From: Atherinomorus stipes
Lineage: Eukaryota > Chordata > Actinopteri > Atheriniformes > Atherinidae
Reading direction: 5' to 3'
DNA: 64,000 nucleotides
Assembly: GCA_023101725.1 (NCBI GenBank)
Contig: JALJCO010000054.1
Location: 568,501 to 632,500, forward strand
The position numbers and the translations under genes are program-made. Shown here piece after piece: positions 37,387 through 49,430 of this stretch (the stretch's first letter is position 1; the number at the start of each line of letters is the position of its first letter). Below the pieces are notes generated by a model. That model made no database searches. It worked only from the letters and a program-made list of their open reading frames with translations, and was not told the DNA's origin.

Positions 37387-39359
37387 ATGTGATTATTTCC
37401 ATTTAAAACAACTGAATAAAATTTGTTGGACTAACTCAACTATATTACGTTGCATTAATGTATAGGCCTATAGTTTGAATTTACCCTTCATATATCTATT
37501 TGATGGAAAAACTGCCCTCAGTTTAATTGAGTTTACCCAATGAATCTTTTTTCTGTGTGCAATGAATGCTTTAACTTAAAACAGTAATTCATGCACCTTC
37601 AAAAGTTTAGAGAAAGTCAAATTAAATTCACCTGTAAAGGTTATTTTAATTTACTATATATACCTGTATATACCTATATATACCTATACCTGGTTTCGCA
37701 CATTTTCCAACCAGCGAGGTGAACAGCATAGTTTGAAGTGTAAGCCCTGCCCCTTACTGTTTCTCCCAGTGAGAAACGCTCTCTCTTCTTTTTCTTTCCT
37801 CCCACTCGACATGCATGAAATAACATTCACAATATCATAATCATGCACAAAGAAACTCTCCAGAGAAAACTTGCATCTTCTGGTGAATTTACTGTTTTGG
37901 TTGCAGTAAATGGCTGTGGATCAGCTAAATGACATTTTCTGCCATAAACCGGTAGTTTACCGTAACTACAGTTATTTACACAGATACACAATTATGACGA
38001 GTTATGATGTTATAGGCGACATTACAACATGACAACCGAATAAAGTTTCTAACCGGCCACTGCGAGTGGAAGTGATGTAAAGCTTTGTCACGTTACGATG
38101 TAAATATCACTATGTATTATATACGGTAGACCAGCAGAGGAAGCGCCAGCACCTGAGGACATATAAAATGATACTAAGAAGAAAGTCACTGAAAGAATAC
38201 CTGTCCAGGCGGACTTCCAGTCCTACAATCCACCAAGATTTACACGAACTTTATTCCTTCTTTAGTCTCTTCTGCTTTTCAAGTCTCTCCTCCTGTCTGA
38301 ACAGTGACAGCAGCGCAACTTTCCCTTCCATAGACGGCATGCGGTTCTGTTAACAAGTGCTGCCATGCACGCGCTAGGGCAGGCCGCTCCTCGTCAGGAA
38401 ACTGTGAGTGGCTGATAGGAAATTGGAACTTCTGTAGAATGAACCCTATTGGCATGAGAGGAGCGTCACGACACAGTTTTTCGTTTTGGAATCAGAAATC
38501 AAAAAACGGAAAACAAACCTTTATCCAATTTTCTTTAAGAGGTTTATTTTTACAAAGTCAGGGAATAAAATACGACCAAAATTCATTTCTCAATCTTGCT
38601 TTGGCTTGAACCGGAAGAACGTTCTTCATCTGCTGCTGCCGCTGAATCTACCCTGCGGCGTATAAACCAATCGCGTGACTTTGTTCGCTCACACCCACCT
38701 CCACCTACTGCTATGCTCGGCTGCTGCAGCTAGCAGCTTGCCTCGGGAAATAATGGCTGATTCATGCTTTTGATGCTCTGATCGACATTCCAGGATGGGA
38801 ATTAATTTTCTAGGCCGCCAGCTGATCCTGAACGACGAGCCTAATGTGATGCTGCTATAAAACATGATAACTGGAGGCCATTGGAGAGTTCTCTGCTTTG
38901 CAGCAGCCTGGTTGCGACACTTTCTCAGTGGTAAGTTTCCTGCTAATTCTGTTTTGTACACTTTACAAGTATATTTTGGGTGAGCTGGTCTAAGTTTATG
39001 TAAAATGGCGATAGTGGATCATTAAAATGCAGCAAACCGTGGTCGTTTTAACGCTGTTATGACCAGATACTTCACGTTTGTCGGTTGTACATAACACATT
39101 CGACGAATGCTTATTATGTCTCCCCCAGGTTAACAGGTGACGACCCGTTGTCCCCAGCCCATGTTCCATCCATCTTTGTGCTTGTCTGCGATCTAGAGAA
39201 GAGAGGGACCAGGGAAGATCTGGAAACATTTGCATTCTCGTTTCCGATATCAAAACGAAAAACGAATGGCCACGAATTACACGGACCGCTGAACCTGCAG
39301 AAGTTATCAGAGAGAGTTTTCTGAAGATAGTCACTGTCCTGTTATCACTATGGTAACTG
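37387..39359. other. Spacer with dispersed repeat pieces, no confident gene
   Basis: At 37690-37780 there is a second copy of the repeat fragment seen at 16280-16369. From 38640 to 38935 the sequence is GC-richer and ends at a donor-like CAGTG/GTAAGTTT. From 39131 a frame follows an acceptor-like CTCCCCCAG and stays open to 39324. The two could be exons, but the peptide is not recognised. Confidence 0.3.
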
Positions 39360-39367
39360 TTTACATG

Positions 39368-40556
39368 TAGGGATGAAACAATTAATCGAATTAGTTGATT
39401 AGAAAAAATAATCGATTATGATTTTAGTAATCGATGCTTTGTTTAACTTTTTAAAGTCCCGCTTCACGCATTTCTTCCGGTCTGTATGAACTGCTTCTGG
39501 TTAGGATAGACATGAGCTCCTAGTTGCGCACATCACGTGTGCTGTGTGCTACGTCATGTGCCCGGCAGTAGCAGCTTCTCCAGCTGAGCGCTCAGGTTGC
39601 CGCCGCAGCGCGAGTTATAAAGAATTGGAGGATGAAGAATTTCAACCAACTACTGTAATTAACACACATACATAACACAATACTTACAGACTTAAGTTTT
39701 CCGAGGCTCACGTGTGTAGAACATATTTGCCGCACACATGACTTGTTTTCTCACTGGTTTCTCTGATAACTAGATCACAACATTGTTGGAGAAAAAACAA
39801 CAAAGATCCTCATTAATACGTGAGCACTCACTTACGTTTTAACAAAGAGCTTTTTAAGAAGAAGATGTGTCACACTGATTAGATCTGAAGTCCAAACATT
39901 TTAACTTTTTTTCCAGCATGAAATAACTTGCTTTTAGCAACTATCAACGTATTTATTCCCTTTTTTAATGTAAATAATTCACACCATGAACTAATTATCT
40001 GTTTCTTTTACCAAAAGGCATACCAATAGATGTAGGCACTTTGTTTTTGTTTTTTTGTTTGTTTGTTTTTTTTTTTTAATTACATGATGTTTATTGCACT
40101 GCTTTAACTGTTTAATACAGTTTTGATCAATTTCTTTAGTTATGATTTCACCCTTTAGGCATGAATGTTTAAAATTCAGCAAATATTAATGCAGAATGAA
40201 GAGTAATGTTTAATGTAGACACAGAATCATCTTACAAATGTGATAATGCATCAAAGCATTAATTCAAGGCTAAGGTAAAATATAGAGATATATATTGTGT
40301 ATTGTGACATGCCATAAAAATATTGGGATATTACTCAAATTCAATATCGCCCAGCCATACTTCTGGTCTGTATAAACTATTTCCGGACACTCCCTACCAG
40401 TGGGAGGCAGTAATGCACCTATTCGTTGCGTGTCAACCACAGTCTTTGGTGCCAATTTGGACTCATTATTACTTCACTGCACCTCAATCAGATCTTTAAA
40501 AATAAAGAGCTTATCTGATTAACTGACTATTAAAATAATCACTGGCTGCAGCTCTA
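39368..40556. mobile_element. hAT-like element, 1.2 kb, with perfect 8-bp target duplication
   Basis: TTTACATG occurs at 39360-39367 and again at 40557-40564. The element starts TAGGGATGAAACAATTAATC and ends GGCTGCAGCTCTA, whose reverse complement is TAGAGCTGCAGCC. Terminal inverted repeats are imperfect, but both ends lead into ATTAATCGA/GATTAACTGA words typical of fish hAT elements. At 40290-40355 it carries a piece of another hAT end (ATATCGCCCAGCCAT). No transposase is present. Confidence 0.8.
40290..40355 (-). repeat. Nested hAT end fragment
   Basis: Read on the minus strand it begins ATGGCTGGGCGATATTGAAT, the same type of terminus as at 32699. It is followed on the plus strand by CTTCTGGTCTGTATAAACT, a near-copy of CTTCCGGTCTGTATGAACT at 39474. 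The fragment may therefore have come with a small local duplication. Confidence 0.5.
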
Positions 40557-40564
40557 TTTACATG

Positions 40565-42601
40565 CATTAACGTTTCAATTTTTGCAACCGAACAAATACC
40601 AGGACTCAAACATTATATTTCCCCGACACTTTCACGTCATATCTTGAATTCTCTGAATTAAAAGTCTAATCTTGCATGTAAACACACAGGAGCGTTGCTA
40701 GGGTCTTATGGGGCTCCAAGCAAGAGGCATGAGGTGGGGGCCCAACAAGGGGGTTTACGATTGCGGTGTCATTTCATTGCAAAGTAAATGCCCATTCTTG
40801 TCATTGCTGTGCAGTACAATTTGTCAGCCCTTGGGGGCCCCCTAGAGACAGGGGGTGCAAGCAACTGCCTGGCTTGCCTGTCCACAAGCCCCGCCTCTGC
40901 ACACGTCTTCTCATAGTTCGAATGTGCTTTTCCTGTGTTTTCTTGCCCCCTGGTTGCACACGCATCCTATCTGTGACATTGCTCTGAAACCCATCTATAG
41001 TACTTATTCGTTCGGTCATTCTACTTAAAGAATTGATGAATTCAAGGAGTTTTACAGCAGATAATGTCTTATATAGTGGCTGCCCCATCTTAAAGTTATC
41101 AAGGTCCATTCATCCTATGCTATATAAAACACACACATATCCTCACACAATATGATCAGCATTGCGAAACGATACGTCACAGCGGCTATGGAGCCATGAG
41201 GAGTTCATGCGCTCTCTTCAGACAGCTGGCCTGGGTTAGAGCTGGTGCCAAAAACTAAATGAAGATAAATTGGTCCCTGCAGGAGCAATAAGACAGAAGA
41301 TGAATCCACTCTGCACAAGGAGGTTTCTTCTTCACTTCCTACCACTCTCTCCACCCTTATCCCTTCATCCTTCTATTGCCACATTCTCCATGTTTTCCAC
41401 CCCCTTTACTCCCTAAGAGCATCAAGATGAATGTTATCTTGTTTGGTTTTAATGAAAATGTGGTGGCTCCTCTATACACATAAACAGGATGGTGTGTGTG
41501 CAGAGGGTCAAACAGATTTGTGGAGCGATCCATTAACATTCTAATACGTTTCTTTTAAAGGCGACATGTGTTGTCTCATTAAAGCGTGACTGATAGAGAA
41601 GGCTAGAAAAAAAATCAATAGACAATGCACTAAGAGATGGTGAATAGTACACTGAGGAGAGGATATGAAAATAAACATGCCCTTTTTAGCTATTCGGCCC
41701 CAAAGCTCAGAGAACAGATCCTCACATTTGCCCATTCCAATAGCGCTTCAGGCCCATTAGAGTCTGACAAACACTCCCTCACAGTATTAACTGAAGAGCG
41801 TCGACGGTTTGATTCATGCTTGCATTTGGTACACATCTAGCCTCTGCTAGGGTTGCACAGTTTAAAGAAGTGAGGCCGCAGTATGAGAAATCCATTTTTG
41901 ATGCTCCGAGTGTGTAATGCAGCCAAAATGTGCTGGGCACATAATTGAAAAGATTAAACTAGTCCCTTAAATCCCATCACATGAAATATTATATTTGTTG
42001 ATTTGTGCTTACACCGTCAATGAATTCCAGTTTTGTTTTTAACATCTATTGTGCATTAATGTTTTATTTGTGGTAACAGAAAACAGCACCCTGACTGTGG
42101 AAACCACAGGAACAATAACAACAGCATCAAAGTAGTCCCTTTCTAGACAGCCACCCCTGCTGGGTGCCCTTTCTTTGATTTTTAACATGAGAAAAAAGCC
42201 CATTGGGTGACAGCAGACAAAAACACTGAGCCAGTTAAACTGTACTAGCTTTCTCAGATTAAAGCTAGCAGCATAAACAAACAGTCTAATATACAAGAGT
42301 TATTTCTTGGGTGAACAGTCATGCTCATGCCAAGGAGCAACTGCCTCCTTAACAATACTGAACTTCTTATTGACATTTAGGTAATCTTTTTACAGAAACA
42401 GTGTCATGCCGTTGCAGATACATTAATCACTATTCTGACAAGATGAATAATCCAGCGAGATCCGGTCAAGATTGATTAAATGAATAACAAAAAGGACTTA
42501 CTGTAGTTATACTTTCACATTTTTCATATTTTAGTGAAAATGTAGAGTGGCATGACTACAATATTACATGTACACTGATCATATTTCCAGTCACTGTAAC
42601 T
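40565..42601. other. Mostly unique sequence, no gene seen
   Basis: At about 40688-40905 GGAGCGTTGCTAGGG and CTGCCTGGCTTGCCTGTCC with GGGGGCC blocks look like an old fish DNA-transposon fragment without clear ends. The rest has no recognised frame, RNA gene or repeat. Confidence 0.45.
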
Positions 42602-42605
42602 TTAA

Positions 42606-43800
42606 AGGTGCCATGACATCAAATTGAACTTTTGGGGGGTTTTGGGGGTATAATATGATCTGTTGTGCACTGATGAGGCCATGTGAATGTCCAGAGTGAG
42701 AATCAAAGTTCCTGTTTATAGTCAGTCAGCTTTGTCTCTCTGCTCAGAAACGGTTTAATCAGACAGCAGCTTATCATTCTACGTAATTCATTTGCTCCAA
42801 TAAGAGCACACAATCAAGCAAACAGCCCCCCCCCCCCCCCCCCTCTCTCCTAACGGTCTATGCACCCTCCACTTCCCTCCCCCACTCCCCCTCCCTGTCT
42901 GATTTAGCTGTGTGTGTGGAGCTAGTAGTAACTTCTGTGCAGTCAGGTCTGGGTTTTCAAACAAATGGATTTAAAGGCCTCCTTCCACTGAACCCGTTTA
43001 ACTTGCTCCTTCTGAAAAACGGAGGGTTTCCCCTTGTTTACTTACACATGCTGACTTGCTAGCGTTGCGTTCCCCCCAGTCGGCTGTGCTTCCTCATCAC
43101 AGAAACAATACGAAGAGAAGAGCTAATCGGGAACAGCCTTGCCCTTCTATGTAACATTGCAAATAGCGTATCCCACGTGGGGTTTCTATCTGTCCATTGG
43201 AAGGCAGGTAACCCTCCACTACACACTAGAAGTAAAGACGGCACGACTGTAGCTTCGGAGTTGAGAAGCTAATTAGCTAACTGTTTGTTAGCATGATGGA
43301 ACAAACTTGTTTGTCGGCTCTATTTCCTGTCTGTAGCGAAATAAGAGCGGAGGGCGGAGCTTCCTTCATACACTGACGGGAGCCAGCCAATCAGACGGAA
43401 ATTCATGAGAAGGACCCGGAAAAGCCTGCCGTTGGACCACAAGCCTCTCTTCTAGTATATAAATACAGCTGGATACAAAGATACCAGAAGGTTTTTTTAA
43501 ACAGAAACGATGCAGAATGCATTCAATAATAATGGAGAACACAGAAATATTAATGAAATGACCACGGAAGTACAACTTTAAAAGAAAACTTCTGCAGCAA
43601 CACTGAGGGAGGCGGCCACAACCTTGTCATTACCTGTAAGTTTATTCATTTTCTAAATGCTGTCTTGTCTGATAAACATAGCTCACTGTCTGAAATGCAC
43701 ATGTTGCTAACTGATAGCCTTTAGCAAACTCCAACCGCTAGGGCAGCTTGACCTACTTTCTCTAAATAAGGTTATAGCTAAATAAGTTTTAAGTTTTATA
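42606..43800 (+). mobile_element. TTAAAGG-ended dispersed repeat, family C copy 1
   Basis: The left end AGGTGCCATGACATC follows TTAA (42602-42605), the T2/Kolobok style of end. Two blocks, 42718-42820 and 43600-43790, recur in order at 48935-49080 and 49222-49430. Landmarks are AGACAGCAGCTTATCATT, GAGCACACAATCAAGCAAAC and AACCTTGTCATTACCTGTAA. An 18-base C run lies at 42826-42843. The right terminus was not found, so the end coordinate is the limit of shared sequence. No transposase is seen. Confidence 0.55.
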
Positions 43801-44499
43801 TATCAGGACATAAAGACTGTACTGTTCTGTCTGTGTGTTGAGCCAGTGCGTGATCGCAGATTAAACAGCAAGCCAAACTTGTTTTTCCACAAGCCAGGAG
43901 TGCGAGCGTCTTGCTCCTTTATTTCTCTTCTTTGCTGGTTGCATGTGAAAAATCTAGTAAAACTGAGGAAACAAATAACGAACATTTGGCATCTGATCAG
44001 CCAGTACCGTTTACATAACTGACAACAAGAAATGACTGTTAGGTGGCCAGTAATGAAGTTGCCGTTAGCTGACAAACAGAGAGCTACATTTAGCATTTCT
44101 ATAAACTATTTTACATTAAAACTTAACCGTTTATGTCTACAACAAAAGTGTGAATTATCTAAAGCACAATCAAACAATATACTTACAGACATTGATGTCG
44201 TGGGGAACAAACAACAACAAACTCCAGGCGAGTGAAGTGTAACTGGTTTCGCCAATACAGTGTAACGTTTATGGCTCGCAGAATACAACGTATCATGCTA
44301 AACTCTCGCAAGAGTACGAGATCTCGCGGTATTTTCTAATGAGTCTCGCGTTATTACAGCAGAAAAAACGTCTAAACAGCGATATAAAAGATTTAAAACA
44401 TTAATAAGCTGCAATTCCTATAATAATGAACATTTACATAATAAATAAACATTGTAATTAACTTAACAAAGCTGAAAGCAGAACAAAGATAATACTTTG
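43801..44499. other. Spacer, no gene seen
   Basis: Contains TCTCGCAAGAGTACGAGATC and a TCTCGCG cluster (44305-44350), a short CpG-containing patch with inverted words. No gene is recognised. Confidence 0.45.
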
Positions 44500-45785
44500 G
44501 TCCTTACTTGGTTTTAAAATGAAGTATTTCGCGAAGTTGCACCTAATTGCAGTATATGCAGTTTCTATAACCAGCTTTAGCAGCAATAACCTGAAGGAAG
44601 AGAGGTTATTTCCGAAATTATCAGTCACATCATTGTGGAGAAAATGTTGGCTCTCTCTCCTTCACACATTTACATCAGCTCATTGAGGGTTTTGGCTTTT
44701 TTTATGCACAGCTCTGTCAAAGTCCTACCACAGCCCTCCAATCAGTTTGATGTCTGGATTTGACTGGGTTGCACTGCAATACCTCGGCTTTATTTTTTTC
44801 CAGCCATTCTGTTGCAAATTTGCTGGTGTACCTTGGATTATTGTCCCTTTGCGTGACCCTGTCTCTGCAGAGCTTTAACAGAAGGACAGATGCATTTACA
44901 TTTGACTGGGGAATGCTTTAGAATAAAGAAGAGTTTATGGACAACTCCATTACTGCAAGGTGCCTAAGTCCTGCTGTTGCAAAACAAGCTCAAATCAGCC
45001 TTCAACCAATATATCTGACAGCTGGAATGATGTGTTTTGATGTGTTGTTTGATTCTCATGTAACTTGGTGCTGTGAATTATTGCCAAGCATTTCTAATTT
45101 GATCTCACCTGTCCATGGGACATTGTTCCAGAAGATTCTTGTAGTATTTTAAAGATGCAACTTTGTAAAGGTAAAACAGGGATCACCAACTCGGAACCTA
45201 CAGTATTGGGAGACTGTCCTGCAGGATTGAGATGTTTCCTTGCCTCTTAATGACCTATTAATTTCAGCCAGGTGTGTTGCAACAGGGAAAAATCTTAAAC
45301 CTTCAGGATACTGACCCAAGTTGGTGATCCCTGACCTTAGCCATGCTTCTCTGTTGGTTTTGGAGAGAAGCGAACCCTTCCAAACCTGACCGGGTGTCCA
45401 CATGTTTCGTCGTCTTCTTTTGTGTGTCTGTGAGAGTTTTTTCTCTAGGCATTGTGCAGTCTGATATTAGAGTGAACTAGCTGTGAAATTCACTCCTGGG
45501 AAGATTGGCAGCTTTCTTGGATGTTTCCCATTAAAGAATATTATTATTTGTCATGTAGAAAAACAGACACCACAATATTTGGAAATGACCTTTTAACCCT
45601 TTTCAAATTGAGTAGCAGCAGCAATCGCTTTTTCAATATCACTGCTGACGTCTTTCCTTCTTCGTCTTGTGTTGTCACTTATCTGACCTGCCCAAACTTC
45701 TTTTTTCATAGAAGGGCACACACTTGATTAATATGGATAATTTCATTGAGTGCATTTGATTAGAGGACCTGACCACGATGGAAGC
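44500..45785 (-). pseudogene. Dead Tc1-like transposase gene, interrupted by a MITE
   Basis: The minus strand carries recognisable Tc1 transposase segments in order. An N-terminal helix-turn-helix part has KDVSSDIEKAIAAA (about 45650-45690). A central KTNREAWLR is near 45345-45365. FTKLHL and WNNVPWTGE, degraded from the family's W-T-D-E motif, lie at about 45080-45165. RDNNPRYTSKFATEWL, degraded from QDNDPKHTS, is near 44820. The 3' non-coding part (AGGTTATTGCTGCTAAAGC on minus, 44575-44600) is also typical. Many stops and frameshifts are present. In Tc1 proteins DDE residues cut DNA; here the second motif reads N-N, so it cannot be active. A 157-bp MITE sits between AWLR and FTKLHL. Confidence 0.8.
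45177..45333. mobile_element. 157-bp hAT-like MITE nested in Tc1 remnant
   Basis: Ends are CAGGGATCACCAACTCGG and CCAAGTTGGTGATCCCTG, an 18-bp inverted repeat with one mismatch. The interior has CAGGTGTGTTGCAACAGGG, as in common teleost MITEs with these ends. CAGGG termini suggest hAT. It splits the transposase frame, so it inserted after the Tc1 copy. An 8-bp target duplication could not be read with confidence. Confidence 0.7.
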
Positions 45786-47934
45786 GGTAAGGATAAATTC
45801 AACATTTTAGCTTAGTTTTATTTAAATACAAAAATTTGGCATAGAATGTCCACGTTCAATCTTCAGGTTTGTTCATCTGATTTAAAGACTGGAGGCCCAG
45901 ATATGTTTTTCCTATAATGTTCTGATAAAAAAAACAACAAAAAAAAAAAACCTTCTACTTGAAAGAGACTGTACTCTCCTTTTCTTTTTCTTTAACTTTG
46001 TTTGTAAGAGCTATGCTATATCCACTGTAGTAGTTATAAAATATAAATTCTACTATAGATTATCTTTATTCAGCTGTGCTTTTATTTCTACTGGGACTAC
46101 AATAAATGTCTTTCACTATCCAAATCTATCTTCCTCGCATTGAAGATGAAATTGACATCCCCCCAATGCTTACCTCGGTACTCCTCTTCTTTTCAAAGAA
46201 TCTGCAGAAAACAGAGTATTGATTTCTCATCATGTGTTGTCATGTTAGGTTACAACATTCTCTTACAGCACTGCAACTGACATCCCAGTTGATCAGTTTC
46301 TGTATATGCATTCTTACACATAAATGCATAAAATGATAGGGTAGGGTGCATTTTCATGTGATATGTCATGGTGTTGACACAGAATTCAATCCGATACAGA
46401 TGCTGATTCTGAATGTCGCTATTTTACTTTACCTTGGATGTGTTTAAAGAGATTAAACACCTGCTATTTGCAGTTACTGGGGTGAAAATGAGAAAACTAA
46501 GAAACAGTTGTTTCGTGTACCAGTGCTTTTGTGAAATGAAGGTTAAAGCTATTTTAAAGGCTCGAGGTGCTGAGGGGTTTGCATTTTGGCATCTGCAAAT
46601 ATGCCAAATATTTCCACATATTTGACAAACTATGATAACAAAATCAAGTTTTAAAAAGATTATGTGAACCAGAAAAATGTTGAGTAAATATAATTTTACG
46701 ATTTTGTTACTCGCACGGTGAATATTTTCCTCCTTGGAAAAAAAGGACAAAAATTTCAGGCAGATGCTTACACATACAGAAAATAAAATGATAGCCTTTG
46801 TTACAACACCCAGATTCCTGGAAGTTCACAAATTGCTGGTTGTTTCCCAGTGTCTCAGCCTAAAACAGATCAGCTGCTACTCTCGAAGCCATGTAGCAAA
46901 TACTAGTTTAGTTCATGATAGCACATTAAAAAGAGACAGTAGGTCACATGGCAAGTCAAGATGTTACTAGTAAAATGTAACATGTAATTGGTAATACATG
47001 TATTTAATCATGTTGCAGAAATAAATGGGAACTTGTATGAAAATACTACTTTATATCACTCCTTGATCAATAGTTGAATATTGGGTAAGTTTACTTTGGC
47101 ATTGGGGATAAAAGGACCAGTGGGAGGAGTATTTGCTTTGAACCAGATCACCACCTCCAGCGCCAGAGGGGCAAGATCAGAAAGCTCAGGTGTTACCTGC
47201 TGGGCAGGCTTTATGGTTAGATTGGTAACGAAATGAGAAGCTAGCAAGCTACTTTGTGTTATGCCCTTTGCTGCCACAAAAAAATAGTAATTTAACTATA
47301 GATCATTATTTGTCAAAGTTTTGCTTCTATTATTGATTACAGTTATGAAAGAGTTAAGTTTAAAGACTTGATTGCATCGACTGATATACCCTTGATCTGG
47401 GAGCTACATGCAGCTCTGACTAACTGTATGTTCTTTAACTCTTTTATTAACATTTGCATACTGTTTAGTATGAAGTTGGAGCTTTTGAGTCCATCCCTTT
47501 GGTGCTTTCATCAATGTCTTTTATATAAAGATGAAAACTGTAATCAGCATTTTTCTTTCTTGTATATAATTTGGACATTGTAAAATTAAACATAACTATA
47601 ACTCCCTGAGGACCCAAATGGGTCTACCAAGAGCATTCCATGTACTCAGAGTTGTAACATACGTTGAGTTCACGTGACTCATGGAGGCCTCAGTAGTTCC
47701 ATGCAAACCCCTTGCTATCATATCTTACTATGGAACAGACAGCAGCGATCAGATTACTGATGGTAAATACTAAATAAACATACTGTATGCTCCACATACA
47801 CATTTGTCACTTAATGTTTTATCATATTAATGTTGATTCAAGTGATAATATAATATATTTTGGGATGGAAATATCCATATCAGCCAGCAAGCTAGCATTT
47901 ATTTGGGATCAGACATAATGGTTCTCCATAGCTG
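45786..47934. other. Unique sequence, no gene seen
   Basis: Short frames at 46413-46625 and 46734-46970 have no recognised motif. No repeat structure seen. Confidence 0.45.
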
Positions 47935-48030
47935 GTGAACAGTTTACACAGTTCACCAGCAGTGAGCTGTGTAAACTGCTGGTGTTAAACAGCAGTTTAC
48001 AGTACACAGTTCACAGTTCACCTCTGTAAG
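47935..48030. repeat. Nested inverted/direct repeat cluster
   Basis: CAGTTTACACAG, CTGTGTAAACTG, CAGCAGTTTACAG and GTGAAC/GTTCAC words alternate in both orientations over 96 bp, giving several alternative hairpins (for example AGCAGTGAGCTGTGTAAACT with ACAGCAGTTTACAGTACACA). Confidence 0.7.
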
Positions 48031-48934
48031 TTATGAGTTTTATTGACATATTATATATTTCATTATTATGTTTTATTATGAGTTGTAAGGGCTTCCTTTC
48101 ATCTAACCAGTAAAGCCTGACATGTGGTAGCCTGTACTGTAATGTCCCAGCTGTATGAACAGTACTTTTTGTCAAAATCAAAATGCATATACCAAAGATC
48201 CCCTTCAGACAGTTCATGCTGAGTACAGAAGGATTAAATAAATATGAAGGGAGGCGTCCCATTGAGAAACAACTTACTTTAACTATAGAGTCACTTGAAC
48301 TACAACTGATGGAACTGGCACTGAAAGGCACAAGAAAACAAGTCAAACCTTCCAAAAACAAAGTTTTTAATGACTTAAACAGGACAAGGCAATAAAGTAA
48401 ATAAATAAGTTTGCAGGAGCAGAATGAAATGATAAAATGAAACTTAAAGAGGGGACGATGGACAAACAGATGGATGTTAATGTTCCTGCAACTGCTCCCC
48501 AATAAAGAATCTAAAAAAAATGGCATTAATAGCAGAAGTATTTAAAGAACATAAATGTATAAGAGCTGTAAGGGTAGAGCAGGAACTAAAATCAATGAGT
48601 TCCTAAATAAGTGGACATGGAACAAGTAATCCAAGAATAGAGAGAAAATATAAGAGTGATAGCGAGTGAAGACTGAGATATACAAATAGAAGTTGGTGAA
48701 ATAAAAGTTAATCATATTTAGGGGATTAATGATAAGTTATGAATGCATGGAATAAGGACAAATACAAAGCAAATAGACAAGGAAGTTTTAATAACTGAAA
48801 GTGTGTAGGCTCTAATTATCTGTGATGTGATATTCTATGGTTTTAAAACATTTCACGGACAAGAAACAGCCAATCATGGTGAACCATACAGCATTTGGAC
48901 GATCCGACCTGTCTGAGAGAGGCCTCAGTGAGTA
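48031..48934. other. Spacer with an unrecognised plus-strand frame
   Basis: Codons 48162-48395 on the plus strand stay open for about 78 residues (MHIPKIPFRQF ... KVFNDLNRTRQ), end with TAA, and are preceded by an acceptor-like CCCAG. The peptide is not recognised. The longer 171-codon minus-strand frame over the same bases (48011-48526) is hydrophobic and reads like the shadow of AT-rich DNA. Neither is called as a gene. Confidence 0.25.
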
Positions 48935-49430
48935 TAGTCAGTGTTCGTGGGCGGTCAACTTTGTGTCTTTGTTCAAAAGCGGTTGAATCAGACAGCAGCT
49001 TATCATTGTACAGGTACATAGGTTATCATTCTACATAATTCATACTCTCTAATTAGAGCACACAATCAAGCAAACGACTTCCCCCCTCCCGTCTCCTTCT
49101 CCCCTCCACTCTTGTCCCCCCAACTGATACACCTGCTTGAGTTGAGCTAGTCTTACTGCTAAACATGCTGAACATGGGTGAATTCATATTTGGATTTTTT
49201 GGGATTTGAAAGAACAAACAAATCTGCAGGTAACACTGAAGGAGGTGACCACAACGTTGTCATTACCCATAAGTTTATTTATTTCCTAAAAGTTGTCATG
49301 TCTGACAAACTTACATTTACTGTCTGAAGTGCCCATGATGCTAACAGATAGCCTCTTAGGAAATTAAACTCTGACTGCTAGCTACATGTTGACCTAGTCT
49401 CTCTAATAAGGTTATAGTCAAATAAGGTTG
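48935..49430 (+). repeat. Dispersed repeat family C copy 2, internally deleted
   Basis: It aligns with 42718-42820 and 43600-43790 but lacks most of the roughly 600 bp between about 42960 and 43590, and lacks the TTAAAGG end. It also has a small duplication of TATCATT...ACATA around 49005-49035 not found in copy 1. Confidence 0.65.

Noticed and set aside
48011..48526. 171-codon minus-strand frame, the longest in the window
   Set aside because: Hydrophobic AT-rich composition, no domain, and an opposing frame looks more protein-like; no start or splice context.
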